Positions 8,249-16,511 of a stretch of DNA of 57,046 bases are shown one piece after another; position 1 is the stretch's first letter, and every line of letters starts with the position of its first letter. Made by a program: the position numbers and the translations under genes. Where the stretch lies: positions 1-57,046 of the forward strand of contig JBEHWX010000033.1 in assembly GCA_048498995.1 (NCBI GenBank), read 5' to 3'. The notes beneath the pieces were generated by a model. It was not told where the DNA came from, ran no database searches, and saw only the letters and a list, made by a program, of their open reading frames with translations. Origin of the DNA: JBEHWX01 sp048498995 (GTDB lineage: Bacteria; Bacteroidota; Ignavibacteria; OLB7).

Positions 8249-8782
8249 ATGAACCTATCTGAACGTCTTGAACGAGTCAAACAGGCCGTCCTCCCGCTGC
8301 TGGTGGAGCAGTTCGGCCAGGAGCTTTTCACGGTCGTCGAGCATCGCGGCGAGCTCTCGGTCACGGTACCGAGGGAGCGTCTCGTCGAGGTGATCACCTT
8401 CTTGAAGGACGAGCCGTCGCTCCGCTTCAACATGTTGAAGGATGTCTGCGCGGTCGACTGGTATCGCCGGAGCGAGCGCTTCGAGCTGGTGTACAATCTC
8501 TGGTCGATCGACAATGCCTTCCGTCTTCGGGTGAAGTGCTTCACCGAGGAGAGGCATCCGCACGTCGACACGCTCACCGGGCTGTACGAATCGGCCAACT
8601 GGTACGAGCGTGAGGCCTACGATATGCACGGCATCGTCTTCGACGGCCATCCGGACCTGCGCCGGATGTACATGCCGGAGGATTTCGTGGATCCGAACAC
8701 CGGGGAGGCGCTCTATCCGCTCCGGAAGGATTTCCCGATGATGGGAATTCCCGGATCGCTTCCGATGCCGGAGCGGGACTGA
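8249..8782 (+). CDS. nuoC: NADH-quinone oxidoreductase subunit C
   Basis: A 177-residue protein of the respiratory complex I 30-kDa subunit family, part of the hydrophilic arm that passes electrons from NADH toward quinone. The family signature YEREAYDMHGIVF is at about residues 119-131, followed by HPDLRRMYMPEDF and the C-terminal PLRKDFPM. The length is normal for the unfused bacterial subunit. No Shine-Dalgarno precedes the ATG; the -7 box sits 7 bases upstream. nuoD follows after 175 bases. No other complex I gene is in the window, so the operon is split in this genome. Confidence 0.95.
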   Translation: MNLSERLERVKQAVLPLLVEQFGQELFTVVEHRGELSVTVPRERLVEVITFLKDEPSLRFNMLKDVCAVDWYRRSERFELVYNLWSIDNAFRLRVKCFTEERHPHVDTLTGLYESANWYEREAYDMHGIVFDGHPDLRRMYMPEDFVDPNTGEALYPLRKDFPMMGIPGSLPMPERD

Positions 8783-8957
8783 TCTCTCCCGCGTTCCAGG
8801 TGCCCGGCCGGTGGGGGCTTGCTCCCGAGACCGATGCCGCGCCCCCGTCCCCGGCTGTCCCGACCCCGGGCGCGATCCCGGCGTTCGAAAGGGGAGCGAT
8901 GGCTCCTCCCGGGATGCGTCGTGGCCGCTCAATCAGCATTCTGACTACCGAGAGAGC

Positions 8958-10238
8958 ATGAATATCAACTCAACCGCGACGCTCGAGCGTGTCTACGACG
9001 TTCGGCAGCGCAAGATCCTGAGCCGTATCCTGGACAAGGATACCACGATCACCCTCGAGGGGCGTGATCCGCTGGAGAACACGATGGTCCTGAACATGGG
9101 ACCGCAGCATCCGGCGACCCACGGCGTGCTCCGCGTTCTGCTCCGTCTCGACGGCGAGACGATCGAGAAGTGCGTGCCCGAGCTCGGTTACCTCCATCGC
9201 GGCTACGAGAAGCTCGCCGAGAACATCACGTATCACGAGTTCCTCCCGCACACCGATCGGCTGGATTACCTCTCGCCGCTGTCGAACAACGTGGCCTACG
9301 CGCTGGCCGTCGAGAAGGCCGCCGGCATCGAGATCACGCCGCGCGCCGCCTGGATCCGGACCATGATCTCCGAGCTCGCCCGTATCTCCAGCCACCTGCT
9401 GGCCATGGGCGCCATGGGCATGGACGTCGGCGCGGTTACCCTCTTTCTCTGGACGATCCGCGAGCGCGAGAAGCTCTACGATATCTTCGAGAAGATCTGC
9501 GGCGCCCGCTTCACGACCAGCTACACCCGCATCGGCGGCGTGGCCAACGACTTCGGTCCGGAGGTCATGCCGATGATCCGGACCTTCATCGAGGAGTTCC
9601 CCGGCATCCTTGCCGAGTTCGAGGCGCTGATCAACCGGAACCGCATCTTCATCGAGCGGACCTCCGGCATCGGCTACATCTCGGCCGAGCAGGCGATCCA
9701 GCTCGGGCTTACCGGCGCCTGCCTCCGCGGCTCCGGCATCGCCCACGACGTCCGTCGCGACGAGCCCTACCTGCTCTACGACGAGCTCGACTTCGACGTG
9801 ATCACCAGCACCGACGGCGACTGCCTCGGCCGCTTCCTGGTGCGTGGCGCCGAGATGAAGGAGTCGGTCAAGATCGTCCGCCAGCTCATGGCCAAGATCC
9901 CGGACGGCCCGACCATGGCCGACGACGCCAAGCATGTCCTGCCTGGCAAGAGCGAGATCTACACGAAGATGGAGGAGCTGATCTACGACTTCATGCTCAT
10001 CAACTTCGGCGTTTCCCCGGAGCCGGGGGAGATCTACTCGGCGATCGAGTCGCCGAAGGGAGAGCTCGGGTTCTACATCGTTTCCGACGGCACCGGGCAC
10101 GCCTGGCGCATGAAGGTCCGCGCCCCGTCGTTCTGCAATCTCCAGTCGCTCACCCCGATGAGCGAGGGGGAGATGGTTTCCGACGTCGTGGCCGTGATCG
10201 GCTCGATCGACCCGGTGATGGGCGAGGCCGACAAGTAA
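8958..10238 (+). CDS. nuoD: NADH-quinone oxidoreductase subunit D
   Basis: A 426-residue protein of the 49-kDa subunit family, which lines the quinone-binding pocket of complex I. Landmarks are NMGPQHPATHGVLR near residue 45, LHRGYEKLAEN near 80, the LDYLSPLSNN stretch and the C-terminal SFCNLQSL and GSIDPVMGEADK. The start at 8958 gives MNINSTATLERVYDVR and a normal length. A longer open frame upstream to 8811 shows no family similarity. It lies downstream of nuoC and is closed by a hairpin terminator at 10272. Confidence 0.95.
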   Translation: MNINSTATLERVYDVRQRKILSRILDKDTTITLEGRDPLENTMVLNMGPQHPATHGVLRVLLRLDGETIEKCVPELGYLHRGYEKLAENITYHEFLPHTDRLDYLSPLSNNVAYALAVEKAAGIEITPRAAWIRTMISELARISSHLLAMGAMGMDVGAVTLFLWTIREREKLYDIFEKICGARFTTSYTRIGGVANDFGPEVMPMIRTFIEEFPGILAEFEALINRNRIFIERTSGIGYISAEQAIQLGLTGACLRGSGIAHDVRRDEPYLLYDELDFDVITSTDGDCLGRFLVRGAEMKESVKIVRQLMAKIPDGPTMADDAKHVLPGKSEIYTKMEELIYDFMLINFGVSPEPGEIYSAIESPKGELGFYIVSDGTGHAWRMKVRAPSFCNLQSLTPMSEGEMVSDVVAVIGSIDPVMGEADK

Positions 10239-10271
10239 TCGGTGCCCCGTCGCGCGGATCATGAAAACAGC

Positions 10272-10314
10272 AATCGCCGCATGCTCCGGGCTCTCCGGGG
10301 GATGCGGCGATTTT
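10272..10314 (+). terminator. Terminator of nuoCD
   Basis: AATCGCCGCAT pairs with ATGCGGCGATT, with a further partly paired CTCCGG/CCGGGG inner stem, followed by TTCGTAGG. It lies 33 bases after the nuoD stop. Confidence 0.75.
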
Positions 10315-10345
10315 CGTAGGGCCGTCGATGATGACGCGAGCCCGT

Positions 10346-10795
10346 TCAGCCGGTCAGTCTCGGATCCAGCGCGAACTCATGCCGTGCGATCACCCGCACG
10401 TCGCGCATCGACTCGTGGCTCGGATTGATGAGGTAGTTGAGCTCCATCGGCACCACGACCGACGGAACGGCCAGGATCAGCCCGCGGCCGGACTCGATCC
10501 ACTCGTCACCGAGCTCCGGACAGGCGTCCGGCGCGGGAATCCGTCGCCACTCGGACGGAAGCCGTCCAAGCTGCTCCGGTTGAGCCCCGTCGGGAATGCC
10601 GATTTCCAGCGCGATCAGATCCACCGGCAGAATGTCGGAATCGGTATGCACGAGCAGCTCGAGCACCGCGAGCGACAATGTGCTCGACGTGTAGACGACG
10701 GCGTTGCCGGGGGAATTCCATCGGCCGCCGTGGAGCCGCGCCCCTTCGCCATCGAGTGCCGCGTACCGTGCTTTGGCCAGGCGCCAGACAGTCAT
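10346..10795 (-). CDS. RES-domain toxin (NAD+ phosphorylase/hydrolase family)
   Basis: A 149-residue RES-domain protein. Visible are the early arginine region MTVWRLAKARYAALDGEGAR, then GGRWNSPGNAVVYTSSTLSL and LAVLELLVH, which supply the conserved Arg, Glu and Ser that name the family. Characterised RES toxins (MbcT, Res/ParT) consume NAD+ or modify proteins and stop growth until neutralised. It lies 17 bases downstream of its Xre/MbcA-type antitoxin on the same strand, the normal order for this type. A GGAG sits 11 bases before its ATG. The ending DPRLTG is intact and nothing suggests decay. Toxicity is inferred. Confidence 0.9.
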   Translation of the reverse strand: MTVWRLAKARYAALDGEGARLHGGRWNSPGNAVVYTSSTLSLAVLELLVHTDSDILPVDLIALEIGIPDGAQPEQLGRLPSEWRRIPAPDACPELGDEWIESGRGLILAVPSVVVPMELNYLINPSHESMRDVRVIARHEFALDPRLTG

Positions 10796-10812
10796 CGGTG
10801 GGATACTCCGTG

Positions 10813-11226
10813 TCAGCTGTATACTCCGTGCGCGATCCGTTCGAGCACCTGCTCAACCGCCCGGGCGCCGCTATCGGTATCCAGCAGCTCCAGGGGACGC
10901 TCATGGTCGAGCGCGCGATTCGGACGCCGCAGCCATGTCTGTGCTCGCTCGCCGTTTGCGAAGACATCCTCGGCGAGAGCGAAGATCCTCGCGATCCGCA
11001 CGATTCGATCCGATTCCTCGACCGACAGCCGGGCTCCCCGGCGACGAAGCGTGCGCCGGGATCCGATGAACCGTTCGATTTCGTTCGTCGTGAGGTTGGC
11101 GCGCTTGGAGATCATGGCGACCCATTCGTACGGCAGACCTGCTCTGATCGCCTTCGACACATCGAGCTCGGTGTCGAGTCTGATACCGGTCGTCGGATGG
11201 CCGAGCCAGTTTTCGAGTCGTGACAT
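10813..11226 (-). CDS. Xre/MbcA/ParS-type antitoxin
   Basis: From the ATG at 11226 (AGGAG, 6-base spacing) it encodes 137 residues. The N-terminal half has a helix-turn-helix-like stretch (PYEWVAMISKRANLTTNEIERFIG), expected to bind operator DNA. The C-terminal half ends in the toxin-binding signature of DUF2384 antitoxins: WLRRPNRALDHERPLELLDT, then VEQVLERIAHGVYS. It would neutralise the adjacent RES toxin and repress its own promoter. A perfect inverted repeat stands 35 bases upstream as a candidate operator. A longer open frame upstream starts inside that repeat region and is unlikely. Confidence 0.9.
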   Translation of the reverse strand: MSRLENWLGHPTTGIRLDTELDVSKAIRAGLPYEWVAMISKRANLTTNEIERFIGSRRTLRRRGARLSVEESDRIVRIARIFALAEDVFANGERAQTWLRRPNRALDHERPLELLDTDSGARAVEQVLERIAHGVYS

Positions 11227-11260
11227 GTTCAGCTCCTGAGACTTCCCATGAGGTCGGTCG

Positions 11261-11294
11261 GGACAAATGCCCATGAAGTTAGCGGCATTTGTCC
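11261..11294 (-). promoter_or_regulatory. Candidate toxin-antitoxin operator: perfect 10-bp inverted repeat
   Basis: GGACAAATGC (11261-11270) and GCATTTGTCC (11285-11294) are perfect inverted copies 14 bases apart. On the minus strand a promoter-like TTG (11305-11303), 21 bases, TAACTTCA (11281-11274) puts the -7 box in the spacer between the arms. Antitoxin binding there would block initiation. This is inferred from layout. Confidence 0.65.
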
Positions 11295-11355
11295 ATATCT
11301 CGCAAGAGCGACGCCGGAAGATCTCCAATCGCGGAGCGCGCGGCTGGGAGCCGAG

Positions 11356-12069
11356 CTACGAGGAGAGATGCCTCAGCAGCTTCCGCTTGGCGACCGGAAG
11401 AATCGCCTCCTGGAACGGAAAGTCCAGGTCGGTGCCGATCACATAGGTGGCCGGATTCGGCAGCTCGTGATGCTCGGCGATCAGCTCCAGCTTCACCCCC
11501 GCGGGAGTCGCGGCCAGGTCGCCGAGCGGCAGCGTCTTGAGCGCCGTCGTCTTCAGGTTCCGGAAGCTCTCGGTCGGACCGGAATAGATCGAGATCTCGT
11601 AGCGGATCACGTGAAGGAAGTTCCGCTTCGGCTCCGGCACCAGCAGATACCCCTCCTCGATGTAGGAGGGAATCAGCCCGACCCCTTCCATGGTCAGGTG
11701 ATCGTCCACAAAGTCGAAAATGGTTCGGCCTTCCTCGATCGCCTCCTGGATGTGCGGCAGCGCCCAGTTGATCAGGTCCTCGACCATCTTCATGTTGCCG
11801 GGGCTGATGAAGATCGGCTCGAAGAGAATCCGCTTGTCCTTCAGATCGAGCCCCTTGATCCGCTGCGGAAGCTCGTTCCGGAGGTCCTCGCTCCGCCGCG
11901 AGATCGTCCTGAGCGTCTGATACAGGTCGATCAGCTGCGACAGGGTGGGATAGATCCTGTTGTGAGAGAAGTCGGCGCGGACCTTCTTGATCTCATCGAG
12001 GATGTGGTATTGGGTGAGCTCGTAGTCGCGATAGACTCCGAGAAAGGATTCCAAACTCAACGCACACAT
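11356..12069 (-). CDS. Unrecognised 237-residue cytosolic protein
   Basis: I do not recognise this family. The start at 12069 is fixed by AAGGAG with 6-base spacing and gives MCALSLESFLGVYRDYELTQ; upstream ATGs at 12096 and 12075 fit worse. The N-terminal half is helical and charged (HILDEIKKVRADFSHNRIYP, then RTISRRSEDLRNELPQRIKG). The C-terminal half is mixed, with the runs DHLTMEGVGLIPSYIEEGYL, FLHVIRYEISIYSG and LPNPATYVIGTDLDFPFQEA. No signal peptide, membrane segment or metal motif is seen. Its upstream region is visibly richer in A+T than its neighbours and carries a sigma70-like promoter rather than the -33/-7 type. It lies just upstream of the toxin-antitoxin pair on the same strand. 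It could be recently acquired. Confidence 0.75.
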   Translation of the reverse strand: MCALSLESFLGVYRDYELTQYHILDEIKKVRADFSHNRIYPTLSQLIDLYQTLRTISRRSEDLRNELPQRIKGLDLKDKRILFEPIFISPGNMKMVEDLINWALPHIQEAIEEGRTIFDFVDDHLTMEGVGLIPSYIEEGYLLVPEPKRNFLHVIRYEISIYSGPTESFRNLKTTALKTLPLGDLAATPAGVKLELIAEHHELPNPATYVIGTDLDFPFQEAILPVAKRKLLRHLSS

Positions 12070-12107
12070 AAGCATCTCCTTCCCGATGTTGTACACTCTA
12101 CCTTGAT

Positions 12108-12137
12108 AGTATAATCGCCGTCATCGTTTAATTGCAA
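12108..12137 (-). promoter_or_regulatory. Sigma70-like promoter of the unrecognised gene
   Basis: On the minus strand: TTGCAA (12137-12132), 18 bases, TATACT (12113-12108). This is close to the classical TTGACA/TATAAT consensus and unlike the TAnnTTTG boxes elsewhere in the window. Confidence 0.5.
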
Positions 12138-12275
12138 GACGTCGGAGAAGATGGCGCCGGTGGCCGGTCGCCGTTTCTCTCTGCAAACGGGAAAGGCAAC
12201 TGCCTTGCCAGTTTTGCATCGCGCCGGCCTCGGGGTGATTGCAACCTGGACTGTCGAGGCCGGTGAAGAGTATCG

Positions 12276-13787
12276 ATGAACGACAACATGAACGTGCCCG
12301 CGCCGCGCGGGCGCCCGATGAACGAACCCGACATGATGATGAATCAGGATAGCACCATGGCCGACGCGATCTCCATCGCTCCGGCCGGAGCGCAGACGGA
12401 AGCGCCGTTCGATGTGCCGGCCGGAGCCGCGACAGTCGGAGCCGCGCCGACTGTCGCGCTCTACACGCTCGGTTGCAAGCTGAATTACGCCGAGACCAGC
12501 GCCATCGCCGACCGCTTCCGCCGCGAGGGCTACGAGGTGGTCGACTTCGGCACGCCGGCCGACGTGGTGGTGGTCAACTCCTGCACGGTGACCGAGAACG
12601 CCGACCGCGAGTGCCGCCAGGTGGTGCGCCGCGCGCTCCGCGGCAACGCCGACGCGTTCGTGATCGTCACCGGCTGCTACGCGCAGCTACAGCCGGAGGA
12701 GATCGCCTCGATCGATGGCGTCGACCTGGTGCTCGGCTCGGCCGAGAAGTTCAAGATCTTCGAGGTGAACGACGCGTTCCGGAAGCTCGACGTGCCGCGC
12801 GTCCTGGTCGGTGATATCCTCGAGGAGGAGTCGTTCGGTCCCGCGTTCAACAGCGCCGGCGACGCGCGCACCCGCGCCTTCCTGAAGGTGCAGGATGGCT
12901 GCGACTACAGCTGCTCGTTCTGCACCATCCCGCTTGCGCGCGGCGGCAGCCGGAGCCAGCCGATCGAGGCCGCCCACGAGCAGGCCCGCGCGCTGGTGGA
13001 GAACGGTTACCTCGAGATCGTGATCACCGGCGTGAACGTCGGCGACTTCGGGCGCGGACGGGGGGAGACCTTCCTCGATCTGCTCCGGCGTCTCCACGAC
13101 GTGCCGGGGCTCGAGCGCCTGAAGATCTCCTCGATCGAGCCGAACCTTCTCACCGACGGCATTCTGGAGCTTGCCGCCACCTCCGACCGGATGCTCCCTC
13201 ACTTCCATGTTCCGCTGCAGAGCGGGTCGGACGAGATGCTCGGCAGGATGCGTCGTCGCTACCGGAGCGCGCTCTACCGCGACCGCGTGGAGAAGATCAT
13301 CGCGCTGATGCCGGACGCGGCGATTGGCGTCGACGTGATCGTCGGATTTCCGGGGGAGACCGAGGAGCATTTCCGCGAGACGTACGATTTTCTGAGCGCG
13401 CTTCCGGTTGCCTACTTCCACGTCTTCACCTATTCCGAGCGGGAGAACACGCCGGCGGCCGGATTCCCGGGCGTGGTGCCGGTGGAGGAGCGCCGCGCCC
13501 GCACGCGGATGCTCAGAACGCTCTCGGAGAAGAAGCGCGGACTCTTCGCCTCCCGCTTCCGCGGCGCCATCCGGCCGGTGCTCTTCGAGGCAGATCATCA
13601 GGGACGCTCCACCGGCCTGTCCGACAACTACATCCGCGTCGAGGTCCCGTACGACCCGGCGCTGGCCAACACGATCGTCGATGTCGAGATCGGCGAGTGG
13701 AACGGAGAGTACTGCGCCGGCGTGCTTGTCGGCGAGGCGCGCTCCCTCCGGCTCCCGCTGCTGCCGGTCCTGAACATCGTCTCCTGA
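12276..13787 (+). CDS. mtaB: tRNA t6A37 methylthiotransferase MtaB (radical SAM)
   Basis: A 503-residue radical-SAM methylthiotransferase that adds a methylthio group to t6A at position 37 of ANN-decoding tRNAs. The N-terminal UPF0004 domain (YTLGCKLNYAETSAIADRF, VVVNSCTVTENADREC, VTGCYAQL) supplies one iron-sulfur cluster. The radical-SAM cluster motif CDYSCSFC has cysteines at about 209, 213 and 216. A C-terminal TRAM-like part follows. The signature GCKLNYAE and overall pattern favour MtaB over MiaB or RimO. The first ~55 residues are an extra Ala/Pro/Met-rich extension, so translation may start at a later ATG such as 12318 or 12357. No clear ribosome-binding site decides. Confidence 0.9.
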   Translation: MNDNMNVPAPRGRPMNEPDMMMNQDSTMADAISIAPAGAQTEAPFDVPAGAATVGAAPTVALYTLGCKLNYAETSAIADRFRREGYEVVDFGTPADVVVVNSCTVTENADRECRQVVRRALRGNADAFVIVTGCYAQLQPEEIASIDGVDLVLGSAEKFKIFEVNDAFRKLDVPRVLVGDILEEESFGPAFNSAGDARTRAFLKVQDGCDYSCSFCTIPLARGGSRSQPIEAAHEQARALVENGYLEIVITGVNVGDFGRGRGETFLDLLRRLHDVPGLERLKISSIEPNLLTDGILELAATSDRMLPHFHVPLQSGSDEMLGRMRRRYRSALYRDRVEKIIALMPDAAIGVDVIVGFPGETEEHFRETYDFLSALPVAYFHVFTYSERENTPAAGFPGVVPVEERRARTRMLRTLSEKKRGLFASRFRGAIRPVLFEADHQGRSTGLSDNYIRVEVPYDPALANTIVDVEIGEWNGEYCAGVLVGEARSLRLPLLPVLNIVS

Positions 13788-13943
13788 CCGTCGTCTCCTG
13801 GCCGTCGCTCCGGCATCGGTACGTCAGCGGGTGCCGGTCGGGATGAACGACCGAGATAATGCACTGTGATGAACGCGCCTCCATGCGTCGGCCGGGGTCC
13901 GACCGGCGGTGGAGCAGGGGGAACCGCGCCAACGGAGGATACC

Positions 13944-14933
13944 ATGTCACTGGACTTATCGGACACGCTCGTCGTCGGCATCACCGCCACCGCGCTCTTC
14001 GACCTCACCGAGGCCGACCGGCTCTTTCGCGAGCTCTCCGCCACCGATCCGGACTCGGCCATCGAGACATACCGGAACTACATGCTCGAGCGCGAGGATG
14101 TTCAGTTGGAGCCGGGGACCGGCTTCCCGCTGGTCAAGGCGCTGCTCGGGCTGAACCGCTACCAGGAGAGCGGGGAGGAATCCCCCCTGGTGGAGGTCGT
14201 GATCATGTCGAGGAACAGCCCCGAGACCGGACTTCGCGTGCTGAAGACGATCCGCTCGGCCGGGCTGCCGATCTCCCGCTCCGCGTTCACCGCCGGCGAA
14301 TCGGTGGTCGATTATCTGGAGGCGTTCGACGTGGACCTGTTCCTGACCACGAGCATCGAGGACGCGCAGAAGGTGATCGACAGCCGTGCCTGCGCCACCG
14401 CGATTCTCGCCGAGCGCCCGGTCGGCGCCTCCGATATCGAGGAAGGGCAGGTGCGGATCGCCTTCGACGGCGACGCGGTGCTCTTCGACGACGAGAGCGA
14501 GCTGGTGTTCAAGACCCAGGGGCTGGATGCGTTCATCAGGAACGAGGACTCCAACCAGGATGTGCCGCTGAAGGAAGGGCCGTACGCAATGCTGCTGAAG
14601 AAGCTGGCGCGGTTGCAGGACCGCCTCCCGATGCGCGTCGAGTATTCGCCGGTGCGGATCGCGCTGGTGACCGCCCGGAACAGCCCGGCCGATCTTCGCG
14701 TGATCAAGACGCTCAGGCACTGGGGCGTCTACGTCGACGAGGCGTTCTTCCTCGGCGGCGTCGACAAGTCGAGGGTGCTCAAGGCGTTCAAGCCCCATAT
14801 CTACTTCGACGATCAGGATGTGCATCTGATCGAGGCCTCGAAGCTCGTCCCCTCCGGCAAGGTGCCGTACAGAAGCGATTCCAGGCTCAAGGGGGATGCG
14901 GTGGCGGTGGTTCCGGAACAGGGAAGATCTTGA
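13944..14933 (+). CDS. Cytosolic 5'-nucleotidase (NT5C1-like)
   Basis: A 329-residue protein resembling the cytosolic 5'-nucleotidase 1 family, which dephosphorylates nucleoside monophosphates. The start is fixed by GGAGG six bases before ATG 13944 and gives MSLDLSDTLVVGITATALFD. Two similar motifs, VVIMSRNSPETGLRVLKTIR and ALVTARNSPADLRVIKTLRH, mark this family, as do RIAFDGDAVLFDDESE (HAD-like acidic motif) and FFLGGVDKSRVLKAF near the end. No export signal is seen. The frame is open back to 13866, but that part is Gly/Pro-rich and unsupported. The gene stands 156 bases after mtaB with no terminator seen between them. Confidence 0.85.
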   Translation: MSLDLSDTLVVGITATALFDLTEADRLFRELSATDPDSAIETYRNYMLEREDVQLEPGTGFPLVKALLGLNRYQESGEESPLVEVVIMSRNSPETGLRVLKTIRSAGLPISRSAFTAGESVVDYLEAFDVDLFLTTSIEDAQKVIDSRACATAILAERPVGASDIEEGQVRIAFDGDAVLFDDESELVFKTQGLDAFIRNEDSNQDVPLKEGPYAMLLKKLARLQDRLPMRVEYSPVRIALVTARNSPADLRVIKTLRHWGVYVDEAFFLGGVDKSRVLKAFKPHIYFDDQDVHLIEASKLVPSGKVPYRSDSRLKGDAVAVVPEQGRS

Positions 14934-15170
14934 TGCGCGTGGCGATGGCGTGGGCGATGCCGGTGGCGATGGCGTGATTCCTCCTTCGGCGCGGGGATTG
15001 CGGACGCGGGACGCGGCGGATGTTGACAGACACATGGTTCGGGAGAGCAGATGGCGAGCGCGAGGATGCCGGTGATGAAGATCGTGAGCGGGCGTGGAGA
15101 TGGGGCGACGTCGGAGACATGCTCCGAGCGCGCGCGGCACGGATACCGTGGATCAAGGAGCCGCGATCAC

Positions 15171-16187
15171 GTGGTGATGATCCTGTTCGCGATCCTCCTT
15201 GCCGGAGCGCTCGCCGCGTGCGAGCGGATGGAGCAGGGCTCCGGACTCGCCGCTCGTCCGGCTCGGGAGTCGGGGGCGCCATCCGAGCCGGTGTCGGCGC
15301 CGGAGGCGCGGCCACGCGGCCTCGACGCAAGGCTCATGGCTCATGTCGATTCCCTCGCCGCGGCCGGCGGCCATCGCTCCCGCGTGGTCTTCACGCCGGG
15401 GAACGCGTGGGCGGTGGACTATCTCCGACGGACGATGCTGCGCGAGACCCGGGATGTACGACTCGATACCTTCCGCGTTCTCCGTCGCGGCCTTGGGGCC
15501 CGCGCCCCGCTGGTCAACGTGATCGCCCGCGTTCCCGGCAGGAGCGATTCGGTGCTCCTGCTCTGCGCCCACCTGGATGCCTCCGCGAGCCGCGATCCAG
15601 GCTGGAAGCGTGACTGGCACACCATGCGGGCACCCGGCGCGGACGACGACGCGAGCGGCCTGGCGGCGCTCCTGGAAGTGCTCGGGCTCGCCGCCCACGC
15701 GGCCGGCCCGCCCCGCTACACGCTCCTCTTCGTCGCCACGCAGGCCGAGGAGATGAATCCTGACTACGCCGGGCATCACCTGGGAAGCAGGCGGATGGCC
15801 TCCGAGCTGGTGGAGGGGAAGGTGCCGGTGAAGGGGGTGATCGCGCTCGACATGATCGCCGGCAACGGGAGCGAGCCCTACCTGCCGATCTTCGCCGGAT
15901 CGCGCTCCCGCTGGCTCGCCGGCGAGCTGCGTGACCTCAACGACTACCTCGGGACCGGCCTCATCATTCCGGATCGCTTCGAGCCCTGTTCCCGGAGCGA
16001 CAACGATTCCTTCGAGCGCGTCGGGCTGCCGACGGTGCTGCTGATGGAGAGCCCATCTCCCTGGAAGCGGGCCGGGCGGGCGCCGCGCAACATCGCCTAT
16101 CACAGCTCCCGCGATCTTCCCTCGGCATTGAATGCCGCCATGCTCGGCGGGGCCACGCGGCTCATCGCCGCCTACGTGCTGCGGTAA
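15171..16187 (+). CDS. M28-family metallopeptidase, predicted lipoprotein
   Basis: A 338-residue zinc peptidase of family M28 (aminopeptidase or glutaminyl-cyclase type). The zinc-site motifs appear in order: CAHLDAS, GADDDASG, TQAEEMNP, IALDMIAGN and a C-terminal YHSSRDLP histidine. An AAGGAG ends 10 bases before GTG 15171. The product then begins VVMILFAILLAGALAAC, a lipoprotein signal with lipobox LAAC, so the enzyme is expected to be lipid-anchored in the envelope. ATG 15177 is the alternative start. The frame extends back to 15051, but this would bury the signal. The preceding intergenic stretch carries GGCGATGGCGTG twice. Substrate specificity is not visible. Confidence 0.88.
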   Translation: MVMILFAILLAGALAACERMEQGSGLAARPARESGAPSEPVSAPEARPRGLDARLMAHVDSLAAAGGHRSRVVFTPGNAWAVDYLRRTMLRETRDVRLDTFRVLRRGLGARAPLVNVIARVPGRSDSVLLLCAHLDASASRDPGWKRDWHTMRAPGADDDASGLAALLEVLGLAAHAAGPPRYTLLFVATQAEEMNPDYAGHHLGSRRMASELVEGKVPVKGVIALDMIAGNGSEPYLPIFAGSRSRWLAGELRDLNDYLGTGLIIPDRFEPCSRSDNDSFERVGLPTVLLMESPSPWKRAGRAPRNIAYHSSRDLPSALNAAMLGGATRLIAAYVLR

Positions 16188-16244
16188 TATCGCGGCGCGA
16201 GATGTCGTCCCGCGAGAATTCGCCGCGCGAGATTCGCCGCGCGC

Positions 16245-16511
16245 TCAGCAGTCGTATTCCAGTTCGTTGGCGAGCGTCACCACGCGCGTTTCGGGATCGA
16301 CCGAGATGGTGAGCAGATTCGGGCGGCAGCAGACGTGGCAGTCCTCGGTGTACTGCTGCTCGAGGCCGCCGCTCGGATCGAACTCAGTTTCGTTCGCTTC
16401 GCCACAGGCCGCGCAGGGGTAGGGAAGCGAGGTGATCTCCCCCTCGGGGGCGATCAGCGTCTCCTCCTCTCCGTCGTTCATCCAGAGCTCGTCGTCGTCG
16501 TCAAGCGTCAT
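16245..16511 (-). CDS. CPXCG-motif cysteine-rich small protein
   Basis: An 88-residue acidic protein with two cysteine pairs, YPCAACGE and DCHVCCRP, then a short beta-rich tail ending LEYDC. It resembles the CPXCG cysteine-rich family, a probable zinc-ribbon of unknown function. The ATG at 16511 overlaps the end of recX by 11 bases, so it is translationally coupled to recX. The frame continues upstream inside recX to 16547, but that portion is shadow sequence. The final cysteine is an unusual end. Confidence 0.8.
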   Translation of the reverse strand: MTLDDDDELWMNDGEEETLIAPEGEITSLPYPCAACGEANETEFDPSGGLEQQYTEDCHVCCRPNLLTISVDPETRVVTLANELEYDC

